Numbered from the stretch's first letter, positions 26,467 through 36,054 are shown. The stretch is DNA of 64,000 bases from Avidesulfovibrio sp964369685 (GCA_964369685.1 CAYJFB010000009.1:21019-85018); one strand, 5' to 3'. Notes: a model not told the origin generated them from the sequence alone. Numbers and translations are program-made.

Positions 26467-28188
26467 TTATCCATAAATCTTTTTCATAACTTGAAGAATT
26501 TCAAGAATCCGACAATCCCATGTGTGTGAACTGAGTACACGACGGCGCGCGGCCTTGGTGATATTTTCTCTTTCTTGCGTGTTTTTCAGATAATACCGAA
26601 TCAATTCCGGCACCTCTTCAGGTGAATGATAGCAAATCACTTCTTGATTAGGCTCAAAAAGTTGATCCATTTGTTCCCGCCAATCGGTTAAGACAAAACC
26701 GTTTGCGGCAGGCGCATCAAAAATCCGTTGATTGACCGCACCTTTCATTTGTTGACTTGTACAATTAAAATTGATCGCAGAAAAAGCATAAACATACGGC
26801 AACATATCATAATAACTGACTTCATGATGTCGTCGCCATGTTTTTGTTGTATTCCGAAAGAGGGTATTCCAGCCTGTATCGCCGACAATCAACGGATTAA
26901 AATCAAGCAACGGTTCAACACAACTCAAACGATACTGACGTGTGGCTTCCCAAGTGAGCAACGTTTCATATGCCAAACACGCTTCAAGATCGGGTAAGCT
27001 GTTGTAGTGTTCTGCCAAATCTTTTTGCCCAAGCACAAACGCGCGTACCGAACGTTCATTGGACGCGCTGTACGCCGCCGCAACACGACGATACCCACGC
27101 AACAATGCTGCAGGCAACTTGGTTTTTCGCATACGTTGTGCCACTTTATGCACCATAGAATTGCCGACAAAACACACCTGCATGTTTGTAGGCAAAACGG
27201 AAGGCCGCTCTTGTGGTTTTCGCGGGCAAAAGCGTATGGGATCCGTACCTAAAGGCAAATAATGCACATGCGGAAAGCCTTGTTCTTTGAGTCCGTCAAC
27301 ATTGTCGGCATCCCACGTAAAAATGCTTGTCCACGGTGAAGCCAATTTTGCATATAAATGCAATATCAAATTCGGATTGTCCACAAACCACGACGCCAAA
27401 GGCAACTGCAACCGTTCCAATAAATGGATTAACACCCCTTCACGATCAATGCCCAAATGATTGAGTGTGAGTGCGCAGTCCGGTTTAAAATCGACAACAA
27501 TACTCAATAAACGTCGTACAAAATCGTCTTGTGCTTCTTCTTTGTTATCAACTTGCAAAAGATAGACAGGCAATCCCAAACGTTGACACGCCGTCTCAAT
27601 TTCACCCATCAAAAAATACTTGCTGGTGATGAGCAACAAACGCGGTTTACTGCTTTGAAAACGCGCATGCACAGCCTTACCCCAAAAATCATAACGCGCG
27701 CTGGCCTCCAACATCTTACGCACCGCACCGTACCATTCTCGGTCAATACGCATATACCAAGGGTGTATCAAAGGCATAAAGGGTTTGTTGCCATGCTCTT
27801 CTTGCCATTGAGTGAGTTGTTTCAGTAAGGTTTCTTGTGTATTTGGCAGATGTCGATCACTGCAAAACCATGTAATCCGTGTATCTTTGAAACGGTCTTG
27901 TACAGCTGTCAGTTGTAAGACTTCGGGATCAGCGTCGATCACGGCAAGAGGCGTTGTGGTTTTTTCCAAAAGTCTTTGTAAAGCGTGCCCCATACCCGCA
28001 CCGAGCAACACAGGCAAGCCACGCCCTTCTGCCAACGATTCTTGTATCGCAGGCGCGGAAAACAGCGCCAATTCTCTTTCTGCACCGGCCGCACCGAGCA
28101 TACGTATTTGGCGCTCACCGCTTTGTGCCGTCACATCAATAAGTTGCCCTGTCGCATCATGATTTGGGAGGATGTTCCACGCAGTCAC
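26467..28188 (-). CDS. CgeB-like glycosyltransferase with N-terminal Rossmann-type domain (DUF3880 type)
   Basis: 573 residues. The N-terminal 150 contain VLLGAGMGHALQRLL and AVIDADPEVL, reminiscent of a nucleotide-binding fold. The remainder is a GT-B-type region with ASWFVDNPNLI, the VCFVGNS stretch and the C-terminal RIFDAPAANGFVLTDW plus PEEVPELIRYYL, typical of the glycosyltransferase-1/CgeB group in which flagellin or surface glycosylation is suspected. GTG start at 28188 with a GAGAG site. Single-gene unit. The acceptor is unknown. Confidence 0.75.
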   Translation of the reverse strand: MTAWNILPNHDATGQLIDVTAQSGERQIRMLGAAGAERELALFSAPAIQESLAEGRGLPVLLGAGMGHALQRLLEKTTTPLAVIDADPEVLQLTAVQDRFKDTRITWFCSDRHLPNTQETLLKQLTQWQEEHGNKPFMPLIHPWYMRIDREWYGAVRKMLEASARYDFWGKAVHARFQSSKPRLLLITSKYFLMGEIETACQRLGLPVYLLQVDNKEEAQDDFVRRLLSIVVDFKPDCALTLNHLGIDREGVLIHLLERLQLPLASWFVDNPNLILHLYAKLASPWTSIFTWDADNVDGLKEQGFPHVHYLPLGTDPIRFCPRKPQERPSVLPTNMQVCFVGNSMVHKVAQRMRKTKLPAALLRGYRRVAAAYSASNERSVRAFVLGQKDLAEHYNSLPDLEACLAYETLLTWEATRQYRLSCVEPLLDFNPLIVGDTGWNTLFRNTTKTWRRHHEVSYYDMLPYVYAFSAINFNCTSQQMKGAVNQRIFDAPAANGFVLTDWREQMDQLFEPNQEVICYHSPEEVPELIRYYLKNTQERENITKAARRRVLSSHTWDCRILEILQVMKKIYG

Positions 28189-28329
28189 GTCGCACTCTCT
28201 TCTTTTTCATTTTTTTTAGATTGGTTTTGCTTTTTTCTTGGGAAAAGAATCCCACGAGGCAGTGCCTCTAATCCGTATCCATTAAACAGCTTCAGGATAA
28301 ATCAAAGCAAAAGTGATTTTAATCAGCTC

Positions 28330-29361
28330 TTAGCAGATTCTTGGAAGTGGATCGCCTTCAAGCATGGGGAGCAACCGTGTGCCGCCGATAGCGGTTTTCA
28401 AAATCACACGCCCTGTCCCTTGGGCAGAAGGTATGCTGACAGTTCCGATGCGTGCGGCGTTTTGTCCTATAGGTGTACTATGCATGATTTGCAATGCGTG
28501 TTCGGCTTGAGATTCGGGTACAATACAAATAAGTTTTCCTTCATTGGCAAGGTACAACGGATCAAGGCCAAGAATTTCGCACCCTGCGGCCACATCGGGA
28601 TTGATGGGGATCGTGTCTTCTTCTATAATACATGTTTTTTGAGATTGTGTGGCTATTTCATTAAGTGTCGTTGCCAAGCCGCCGCGTGTGGGATCGCGTA
28701 ATACGTGAACGTTCTTTATTTCAAGCATAAGGCGTTCAATCAAGCTATTGAGCGGTGCGCTGTCGCTGCGGACGTGTTGTAAAAACGAGAGTTGGTTGCG
28801 CTGGCCAAGGACGGCAAGGCCGTGATCGCCGACAGTACCGCTCACGAGAATGACGTCATTTTCTTTGGCTGCAGAACCTGACGGGGGCGTTGTGTTTTGC
28901 AGAATGAGCTCACCGATTCCCGTCGTCGTGATAAACATTTGATCACACGCGCCGCGAGGAACCACTTTTGTGTCTCCTGAAACGATATGCACGTCAGCGT
29001 ATTTGGCTGCCTGTGCCATGGACGCCGCAACACGATCAAGCACACTAAGCTCAAGGCCTTCTTCTAGAATAAAAGCGCAAGTGAGGTATCGCGGGCGGGC
29101 GCCGAGCATGGACACGTCGTTGACGGTACCATGGACGGCGAGCGAGCCGATATCACCTCCGGGAAAGAAAAGCGGTGTAATGGTGTAGGCATCTGTACTC
29201 ATTGCCAAGCGATTTTGCGGCAGGTGCAACAAGGCGGCGTCGTCCATGGTTCGCAAAATCGGATTATCAAAATGTCGAATAAAAATTTCACTGATTAGGC
29301 GTTGTGACGCGCGTCCGCCGCTGCCACAGTCTAAAAGCAAAGTGTCCATGAACATGTCCAT
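28330..29361 (-). CDS. hypE: Hydrogenase maturation protein, carbamoyl dehydratase HypE
   Basis: Converts the carbamoyl group on its C-terminal Cys to thiocyanate, the CN source of the NiFe hydrogenase centre. 343 residues of the PurM-like fold: LLLDCGSGGRASQ, then MDDAALL, STDAYTITPLFFPGGDIG, VSGDTKVV and DPTRGGLATTLNEIA, ending in PRIC with the carbamoyl-accepting cysteine. Starts at 29361, 29355 and 29349 are equally supported. It follows the MFS gene by four bases; hypABCDF are not in the window. Confidence 0.95.
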   Translation of the reverse strand: MDMFMDTLLLDCGSGGRASQRLISEIFIRHFDNPILRTMDDAALLHLPQNRLAMSTDAYTITPLFFPGGDIGSLAVHGTVNDVSMLGARPRYLTCAFILEEGLELSVLDRVAASMAQAAKYADVHIVSGDTKVVPRGACDQMFITTTGIGELILQNTTPPSGSAAKENDVILVSGTVGDHGLAVLGQRNQLSFLQHVRSDSAPLNSLIERLMLEIKNVHVLRDPTRGGLATTLNEIATQSQKTCIIEEDTIPINPDVAAGCEILGLDPLYLANEGKLICIVPESQAEHALQIMHSTPIGQNAARIGTVSIPSAQGTGRVILKTAIGGTRLLPMLEGDPLPRIC

Positions 29362-29365
29362 TATT

Positions 29366-30781
29366 TTATTGATTCTTGGGCAATGAATGTTGATTTTTTT
29401 GTGTGCGTCGCAGGACGATCAATGAAAGTATGATAGCGATGGCATTAAGGAACAAAAATACAAAAATAGCCAAATGCATACTGTCGAGGAAGGCGGGCAC
29501 GTTTTCGTCAGAAAGCGCGTTGTCTCCCAAGAAAATACTCATGGCAACGGCAAAAACGCCTGTGCTGGTAAACATACCAAATGTGCGTACTGTTCCCGCC
29601 ACGCCTGAAATCTGGCTTAAGTGCGCGTTGTCTGCGCTGCCAAGTGTGGCGGAGGCATTGGGTGCGCCAAAAAAAGCCATACCCATCCCGGAAAAGATGA
29701 GCACGGGTACAATAAGCCATAGAGGGCTTTGTGCAGAAAGCCCCAACGCCGTCAACAAACCCAAACTACAAAGAGCAATACCAAAGGTTGCAATTTTTGT
29801 GTGCCCTTTTACATCGGCGAATTTTCCTGCGTAGGGAGAAAGCAACAGTTGTAAAACGGGCTGAATGGACAAAACAAGGCCTGTCTGTCCGACGGTGAGC
29901 CCGTGTGTTGTTTGCAAGTAAAGACCATAGAAATAGGTTTGTCCGAGGAGTGTTGAGTTGGTAAAAAAAGACACAAGGATGTTATAAAGCAGATTTTTAT
30001 TGTGTGTAAGAAAGTCAATATCGAGAATCGGCGGTATGGTTTGTTTTACGGTCATACCACGTTCAAAATGGACAAAAAAGACTAAACCCAGTATGCCGCA
30101 ACAGAGCAATACGACGGCAAATAATCCCTCAACAATTAAAACAGCCCCTGTCGCCAAAGAAAGAATGCTCAACGTATAAATGACAGATCCTGTCCAATCG
30201 AATGGTTTATCGGGTTCGTTAAACCATTCGCCCTCCACACGCATCGCCATGAGATACCACGCCAACGCACCGACAGGCAAAATACTGAAAAAAAGCCAGT
30301 GCCAACTCAAGAGACTGGCAATGAATCCTCCCACGGCAGGACCGCACGAAACGCCGGCAAATAAGCCCATGGTGGCTAAGCCCAAAACCCTGCCGCGCAT
30401 GTTCGGAGGGGCACAGGCCGTCAAAATCGCCAACGCCGACGTGTTCATACAGGCCGTTCCGACAGCCTGAAAAAAACGACACAGCAAAAAAACAGGCATG
30501 TTCGGAGAAAACGGTGTGATTGCCGAAACAGATAAAAACAAGAGTAAACCATACAAAAAAAGCCGTCGCCGACCGATGATGTCGCCGACACGCCCCATGA
30601 CCAAATGAAAAATGGAAACAGAGAGCGAATAAACAACCCCCGTCAGCCCCAGTTCAACGGCGTTGGCGTTCAAATCTTTTGCCAATTCCGGTAGCAAAGG
30701 AATAATGCCCACAACAAAAAAAGGTAACAAAAATTGTGCTGTGGCAACGGCAAAAACAAGAGAACGCAATCGTGAATCCAT
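29366..30781 (-). CDS. MFS exporter, DHA2-like (14 segments)
   Basis: 471 residues and about 14 hydrophobic segments. The motif-A-like GRVGDIIGRRRLFLYG between segments 2 and 3 and PNMRGRVLGL plus the AVGGFIASLLSWHWLFF region (motif C type) point to drug or metabolite export by proton antiport. The substrate is not readable. It is transcribed with hypE, four bases downstream, an unusual pairing. A perfect palindrome upstream (30875-30899) could be its operator. Confidence 0.85.
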   Translation of the reverse strand: MDSRLRSLVFAVATAQFLLPFFVVGIIPLLPELAKDLNANAVELGLTGVVYSLSVSIFHLVMGRVGDIIGRRRLFLYGLLLFLSVSAITPFSPNMPVFLLCRFFQAVGTACMNTSALAILTACAPPNMRGRVLGLATMGLFAGVSCGPAVGGFIASLLSWHWLFFSILPVGALAWYLMAMRVEGEWFNEPDKPFDWTGSVIYTLSILSLATGAVLIVEGLFAVVLLCCGILGLVFFVHFERGMTVKQTIPPILDIDFLTHNKNLLYNILVSFFTNSTLLGQTYFYGLYLQTTHGLTVGQTGLVLSIQPVLQLLLSPYAGKFADVKGHTKIATFGIALCSLGLLTALGLSAQSPLWLIVPVLIFSGMGMAFFGAPNASATLGSADNAHLSQISGVAGTVRTFGMFTSTGVFAVAMSIFLGDNALSDENVPAFLDSMHLAIFVFLFLNAIAIILSLIVLRRTQKNQHSLPKNQ

Positions 30782-30874
30782 AAAATCCTCACTCTTGGGG
30801 CTTGAGGCGTATTGTGTAATGAGGTTGTTTGCAAAAAAAATGCACTCGTTTTGTAAAGATACGCCCGAACCGAC

Positions 30875-30906
30875 GCTTTGTCATTAGTTATGACAAAGCT
30901 TTTTTT
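30875..30906. promoter_or_regulatory. Palindrome with T run upstream of the MFS gene
   Basis: GCTTTGTCAT and ATGACAAAGC pair around TAGTT, followed on the plus strand by TTTTTTT. It is either a plus-strand intrinsic terminator with no gene before it, or an operator for the leftward MFS-hypE unit. The choice is open. Confidence 0.5.
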
Positions 30907-30986
30907 CAAGCGTGTCGACATGGTTTCGTGATATCGGAAGTTTTTGCATAGAACGGGCATGTATTATGTTTTGCGGTCATAGAGAC

Positions 30987-32216
30987 TTATTTTATTGCGT
31001 GTGCAACAGCACGCCCTGTGGTCAACGCCCAATGGATATTATAGCCGCCGAGCAACCCGACAACATCAAGAAGTTCTCCCGCAAAAAACAGTTTGGGTAC
31101 CAATTGACTTTCAAGTGTTTGTAAACACAGGTTTTCCAATCGTACCCCCCCGCCGGCCGCTTCGGCTTTATGCATGCCTTCATTGCGCAATGGGTGTAGG
31201 GTGTGCTGATGAATCGTTTGTGCAAGAATATTGCGCTGCTTTTTATTCCATTGTGCCACACCACGTTCTTCATGCGGTCGAGGTATTGAGGCTCTGTCCA
31301 TTACCGCATAGGCGGTGTTGAGTAACGCACGCGCAAGGCGAAGAGGTATGTTGCGTTTTAAGAGTGCCAAGGCTGTATAACGTCCGTTTTCAGGGGTATG
31401 GAAGAGCGAAAGGATCGGCTGTGTGGGCATAAAATCAAAAACAATCGGCGTGTCTGCTTGCCACAAGCACGAGGCGTGTAAAGCCGCAGGTCCACTCAGC
31501 CCTTTATGGGTAAACAACACATCGACATGAACCAAAACGCTGTCACCGACAGTCACATTGACAGGCACCGAAACACCTTGCAAACCACACAACGCCCATT
31601 GTTCGGGAAGAATCAATCCGGCCAAGGCGGGACGAAACGGTGTGCAACTGTGTCCAAAATGCCGCGCGATCTGTAAGCCCAAGTCAGTCGCTCCGCATAC
31701 AGGCCATGCAGAACTGCCCAAAGCCAATAACAGGTGTTCGGCATGGATGATGTATACGTCTTGTTCACGTACATTATCTACCGTTGCAATAAATCTATCC
31801 GTGTCGTATTCGACATCAAGGATGTGATGATTCAATAAAAAATGTACACCTTGCGCCCGACAACGTGCCTCCATGGCGGCGACAAGCTTGGCAACAGACA
31901 CAGTACAAAATATTTGACCGTGTTCGCGCTCTTCATACGGAATACGAAAACTGTCAAGCAAAGCAAGCACGGCTCGCGGCGGAAAGGTTTTGAGCAATTT
32001 GGCAACAGCCTTTGGCTCACGGCTGACAAACCATTCTTCCCCCATGTGAAGATTTGTTACATTGCCTTTCCCTCCGCCTGCAAGACGAAACTTTCTGCCA
32101 ATAACAGGAGCATGATCAACCACCGTCACACGCAATCCACGCGCTGAGGCCTCCATGGCGGCCATGAGCCCTGCCGTGCCGGCACCAAAAATGAGCAAAT
32201 CTGTCACAATCAACAT
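30987..32216 (-). CDS. HI0933-family (YhiN/BaiN-like) flavoprotein
   Basis: 409-residue FAD-binding protein. Dinucleotide motif GAGTAGLMAAMEA at about 11-23, the family signature GRKFRLAGGGKGNVTN (40-55), HGQIF, and the C-terminal FAD motif FFAGELLDVVGLLGGYNIHWA. The family has been linked to bile-acid dehydroxylation accessory reactions and to unknown reductive chemistry; the role here is not determined. It is a leftward single-gene unit. Confidence 0.88.
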   Translation of the reverse strand: MLIVTDLLIFGAGTAGLMAAMEASARGLRVTVVDHAPVIGRKFRLAGGGKGNVTNLHMGEEWFVSREPKAVAKLLKTFPPRAVLALLDSFRIPYEEREHGQIFCTVSVAKLVAAMEARCRAQGVHFLLNHHILDVEYDTDRFIATVDNVREQDVYIIHAEHLLLALGSSAWPVCGATDLGLQIARHFGHSCTPFRPALAGLILPEQWALCGLQGVSVPVNVTVGDSVLVHVDVLFTHKGLSGPAALHASCLWQADTPIVFDFMPTQPILSLFHTPENGRYTALALLKRNIPLRLARALLNTAYAVMDRASIPRPHEERGVAQWNKKQRNILAQTIHQHTLHPLRNEGMHKAEAAGGGVRLENLCLQTLESQLVPKLFFAGELLDVVGLLGGYNIHWALTTGRAVAHAIK

Positions 32217-32267
32217 CTCCGAGTAAAACGCTCTAACATTTTTATTGAAAAACAGCCTCTATAGCGT

Positions 32268-33446
32268 TTATTTCGCCAAAAGCATCCAAGCTTGGCCTTT
32301 CTCGTTGAGATGACCTGCGACAAATTCAGCTTGTGCGCCGCTGCCGCAAAAAAGATCCATACGCCGAGTTTTGATTGCCGCACCCGTGTCTTGTGCAAAG
32401 CCGATACCTTGAATGTGTTGGGGGATATTGTATTCTTGAGTTTGTGGCAAATCTACACCATAAATAATCAGCCCGCCTAAAGGAAATGTTGTTCGATCAA
32501 CGGCGATACTCACAAGAGGCGTCAGTTTTTGTCCGATTCCGCCATAAGGGCCGTCATCACCGAAGCGGAAAAAGACATATCGTTTGTTGGCATAAAGCAA
32601 ATCGTTTTGTTGTTCGGGGTGTTGTTTCATCCAATTGCGAATATATGGCACGGTCACTTCTGTCGGCGGAACCAAACCACGCCCTGCCAGTGTTTGTCCG
32701 AGGTTGCTGTATGCGTGCCCGTTGTTGGCGTCATAGAGGATGTGTTGTGTGGTGTTGTCGTCAAAACGCAGCTTACCGGAACCTTGCAGGTGTAAGAGGT
32801 AAGCATCCATAGGGTCGCTCAACCATGCGAGTTCGAGGTTTTGTCCTTCCAAAACATGTTTTTCATCGATATCTCGGCGTGTATAATAAGGTCTGACCGC
32901 ACCTTTTTCGTCAAGACGATAAATCAGACGCATACCTATCAATTCTTGATGAAAATCACTCAAACGAACGGAACGTAATTCTTTTGGCGTCCTGTAGACG
33001 GGATACAGATATTTTTCTGTCGGTATCAGGCTTGCCGCAAATTCTGCTTCATAATAACCTGAATAGTGTGCTTCCGGAGTCAACAGATACCATGTGAAAT
33101 GCTCAGCGAGCAGTTGAGGATTCTTATCCAACTGCGGCAACAAGGCCTCCAAACGCAACAATGATTGAGCCACTTCACCCCACGTTACAGACAAATATCC
33201 ATGACTGACGGCAGGTTCTTCAGGGCGTTTGGCATTGACATAACGCAAGCTGGCCTTTATGGCAGGGGCAAGTTCGTTCCACGATTGGAGGCCTTGGGTT
33301 TTTGCATCCAGTTGACGGCTTGCCTCCAATGCGGCCGCTTCTGAACTTTTTCGGAACAGGCCTGTGTCTTGTGAGATGGTTTCCGTATGCACGGCACAGC
33401 CGCCAAACAACAAAACGATTGCAAACACAGTTAAAATTTTTTTCAC
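32268..33446 (-). CDS. mltA: Membrane-bound lytic murein transglycosylase A (lipoprotein)
   Basis: Cleaves peptidoglycan glycan strands. The chosen GTG start at 33446 gives the ideal lipoprotein signal KKILTVFAIVLLFGGC. An alternative ATG at 33503 has an AAGGA-like site and adds 19 residues, and would overlap the divergent gene. MltA domain followed by the 3D domain (GGLIIYGVDL, IGFAQDTGAAIKTRRMDLFCGSG), with catalytic-type Asp in AQDTG and MDLF. Normal family length of about 390-410. Confidence 0.9.
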   Translation of the reverse strand: MKKILTVFAIVLLFGGCAVHTETISQDTGLFRKSSEAAALEASRQLDAKTQGLQSWNELAPAIKASLRYVNAKRPEEPAVSHGYLSVTWGEVAQSLLRLEALLPQLDKNPQLLAEHFTWYLLTPEAHYSGYYEAEFAASLIPTEKYLYPVYRTPKELRSVRLSDFHQELIGMRLIYRLDEKGAVRPYYTRRDIDEKHVLEGQNLELAWLSDPMDAYLLHLQGSGKLRFDDNTTQHILYDANNGHAYSNLGQTLAGRGLVPPTEVTVPYIRNWMKQHPEQQNDLLYANKRYVFFRFGDDGPYGGIGQKLTPLVSIAVDRTTFPLGGLIIYGVDLPQTQEYNIPQHIQGIGFAQDTGAAIKTRRMDLFCGSGAQAEFVAGHLNEKGQAWMLLAK

Positions 33447-33494
33447 TGTTGAAAAGCAGAAACGTTGTCTGTCGTTTCTCAAAAAGGAGTGTTT

Positions 33495-33929
33495 ATGGAT
33501 CATACTCTTCCTTCTCCTGATGTGTGGTTGGCACACCGTGTTTCGTATGGTGAAACAGATACGATGGGGTATTTATATTATGCAGAATATCTGCATTTGT
33601 TTGAACGCGCACGCGGCGAGTTGATTCGTTCATTGGGCATGAGTTACGCAACGGTTGAACAAAAAGGGGTGATTCTTCCTGTTCGTGAAGCACAGTGTCG
33701 CTATCGCAAAGCAATCCGCTATGATGAACTCATTTGGATTCACGCAGGGGTGGCCCATATCGGTCGTGCTTCGTTGCAGTTTGTGTATACCGTTATGGAC
33801 ACAGAACGCAAGGCGCTTCTTGCCGAAGGACATACCGAACACGCCTGTGCCGATCACTCGGGGCGTCCTCTCAGAATGCCGACATGGTTTAAAGAGCTGA
33901 TTCAAACCCGCCGTTCAATCGCGCCATGA
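33495..33929 (+). CDS. YbgC/4-hydroxybenzoyl-CoA-type acyl-CoA thioesterase
   Basis: 144-residue hotdog-fold thioesterase. The signature RVSYGETDTMGYLYYAEYLHLFERAR has the catalytic-type Asp and Tyr; GVILPVREAQCRYRKAIRYDE continues the fold. In many bacteria YbgC is linked with tol-pal; here it stands alone, divergent from mltA. The ATG at 33495 has AAGGAG six bases upstream. Confidence 0.88.
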   Translation: MDHTLPSPDVWLAHRVSYGETDTMGYLYYAEYLHLFERARGELIRSLGMSYATVEQKGVILPVREAQCRYRKAIRYDELIWIHAGVAHIGRASLQFVYTVMDTERKALLAEGHTEHACADHSGRPLRMPTWFKELIQTRRSIAP

Positions 33930-34101
33930 TACCAAGCAAGAACACATAACGGTACATTTTTTTTACAGGCCTACAGACAAATATTGTTTTTTGTACCGAA
34001 GTAACACTTTTTGCTTGTGCTTTAAGTTTGAATATGATAGCTCTCATACTCTCTTGTCAAAGACAAGAAATATCGACAGTACTGTGGGTCTGGAGGCTGT
34101 A

Positions 34102-35832
34102 ATGGAAGACATGGAAACAATGGAAATGCAAGGCAATGACGCGGAGTTTGATTTCGCTAGCGCACTTGACGACTATTTAAACAACGATTTCGGCGATTTG
34201 GAAGAGGGTTCTATCGTCAGCGGTGTTGTAGTGCGTATGGACGACGACAACGTCTTGGTAGACGTCAACTTCAAGTCGGAAGGACAAATTCCCGCTGCGG
34301 AATTTCGTGACGCAGAAGGCAATTTAACCGTCAATGAAGGCGACACGATTGATGTGTTTGTCTCTCGCAAGAACGAACAAGACGGTACCATCACATTGTC
34401 CTTTGAAAAAGCCAAGCGTATGCAGCTTTTTGATCAACTGGAAGCAGTACAAGAAGAAGGCGGCGTGATCAAAGGCCGTATCTTGCGTCGCATCAAAGGT
34501 GGTTACACTGTGGATCTGGGCGGTATTGAAGCCTTTTTGCCCGGTTCGCATGTGGATCTGCGCCCAGTCCCCGATATGGACGCCTTGGTCAATCAAGAAT
34601 ACGAATTTCGTGTGTTGAAAATCAATCGCCGTCGGAGCAACGTCATTGTTTCACGTCGCGTATTGCTTGAAGAAGAACGCGATTCCAAACGTCAAGGCTT
34701 GTTGGTGACGTTGGCTGAAGGCCAAATCGTCAACGGTAAAGCCAAAAACATCACCGAATACGGTGTGTTTGTGGATCTTGGCGGCTTGGACGGCCTTTTG
34801 CACATCACCGACATGTCTTGGAAGCGCATCCGTCATCCTCGTGAAATGGTTGTGCTCGGACAAGATCTTGAACTCAAAGTCCTGTCTTTTGACAAAGACA
34901 ACCAAAAAGTTTCTTTGGGGCTGAAACAACTCGTACCCGATCCGTGGCAAGACATTACTGCCCGTTTCCCCGAATCCTCCCGCCACAACGGCAAAGTGAC
35001 CAACCTTGTTGATTACGGCGCCTTTGTTGAACTTGAACCCGGCGTGGAAGGCCTTGTACACATTTCTGAAATGTCTTGGACCCGTAAACTCCGTCATCCT
35101 TCTCAAATGGTTCGTCAAGGCGATGCCGTTGAGGTTGTGATTCTTGGTGTCGATTCCGATAAGAAGCGTATTTCTCTTGGTATGAAACAAGTGAAAACCA
35201 ATCCTTGGGAACTTGTGGGCGAAAAATATCCTGAAGGCACCATTCTTGAAGGTGTTATCAAAAACATCACTGAATTCGGTATGTTTATTGGTATTGAAGA
35301 CGGTATTGACGGCCTGATTCACGTTTCTGACATCAGCTGGACGAAAAAGATTCGTCATCCCAACGAAATTTTCAAAATCGGCGATACCGTGCAAGCCAAA
35401 GTGCTGACCGTGGATCAAGACAGCGAAAAATTCACACTGGGTATCAAGCAATTGCAAGACGATCCGTGGTTCAACGTGCCCACAGCATACCCTGTTGGCG
35501 GCATGATCAAAGGCACCATCACGAACATCACTGATTTTGGTCTGTTTGTTGAAGTTGAAGAAGGCATCGAAGGCCTTGTTCACGTCTCCGAACTCAGCTC
35601 CAAAAAGGTGAAAACACCCGCTGAAATGTATAAAGAGGGTGAAGAAATTCAAGCCAAGATCATTCATGTGAGTGCAGAAGAACGCCGTCTCGGTCTCTCC
35701 ATCAAACAAATTAAAGAAGATGAAGAACGCCGTAAACCCCGTGAATACAGCCGTTCCGGCCCCGAATCCGGTCAATCTTTGGGCGATCTCCTGCAACAAA
35801 AATTTGCCGAAGCCGAAGACGAAGACAATTAA
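34102..35832 (+). CDS. rpsA: 30S ribosomal protein S1
   Basis: RNA-binding ribosomal protein for translation initiation. 576 residues from ATG 34102 (GGAGG five bases upstream). Six OB-fold S1 domains are visible by their repeated signatures: EGSIVSGVV, EGGVIKGRI, EGQIVNGKA, HNGKVTNLVDYGAF, EGTILEGVIKNITEFGMF and VGGMIKGTITNITDFGLF. An acidic N terminus and a charged C-terminal tail complete it. A single-gene unit followed by hairpins. Confidence 0.97.
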   Translation: MEDMETMEMQGNDAEFDFASALDDYLNNDFGDLEEGSIVSGVVVRMDDDNVLVDVNFKSEGQIPAAEFRDAEGNLTVNEGDTIDVFVSRKNEQDGTITLSFEKAKRMQLFDQLEAVQEEGGVIKGRILRRIKGGYTVDLGGIEAFLPGSHVDLRPVPDMDALVNQEYEFRVLKINRRRSNVIVSRRVLLEEERDSKRQGLLVTLAEGQIVNGKAKNITEYGVFVDLGGLDGLLHITDMSWKRIRHPREMVVLGQDLELKVLSFDKDNQKVSLGLKQLVPDPWQDITARFPESSRHNGKVTNLVDYGAFVELEPGVEGLVHISEMSWTRKLRHPSQMVRQGDAVEVVILGVDSDKKRISLGMKQVKTNPWELVGEKYPEGTILEGVIKNITEFGMFIGIEDGIDGLIHVSDISWTKKIRHPNEIFKIGDTVQAKVLTVDQDSEKFTLGIKQLQDDPWFNVPTAYPVGGMIKGTITNITDFGLFVEVEEGIEGLVHVSELSSKKVKTPAEMYKEGEEIQAKIIHVSAEERRLGLSIKQIKEDEERRKPREYSRSGPESGQSLGDLLQQKFAEAEDEDN

Positions 35833-35842
35833 TGCTTGTTTT

Positions 35843-35866
35843 CTGAGGGAGTGAAATTTCCCTCAG
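35843..35866. terminator. Hairpin after rpsA
   Basis: CTGAGGGA pairs with TCCCTCAG, 10 bases after the stop. No T tract; partial terminator. Confidence 0.5.
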
Positions 35867-35889
35867 CGTCCTCATGAGGCCATGCCTCT

Positions 35890-35972
35890 GTCGCCGCGGC
35901 GTAGATTATAAACGCGTGCCTTACAGTGTTTCGCACTGCTTTGGGTACGCGTTTTTTCTATGCTGTGGCGAC
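35890..35972 (+). repeat. Long nested hairpin between rpsA and the ABC-F gene
   Basis: All 15 bases of GTCGCCGCGGCGTAG can pair with CTATGCTGTGGCGAC (three G-U pairs). Inside, AACGCGTGCC pairs with GGTACGCGTT and CAGTG with CACTG around TTTCG. The inner stem ends in TTTTTT, so a terminator is nested in a larger fold. It could terminate rpsA or form a leader for the ABC-F gene, some of which are attenuation-controlled. Confidence 0.7.
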
Positions 35973-36054
35973 AATAGCCTCCGAACGTCTTTTGCGCGCA
36001 GATTCTGTTGGGTGTCTCGGTTGTTGAGGAAAAAAGAAAGAAAAGGGAAATGAC

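Noticed and set aside
34651..35799. 382-codon antisense frame opposite rpsA
   Set aside because: Composition mirrors the repeated S1 domains of the sense strand (repeated NHFRRMT-type phrases), no ribosome site, and the sense gene is unambiguous.
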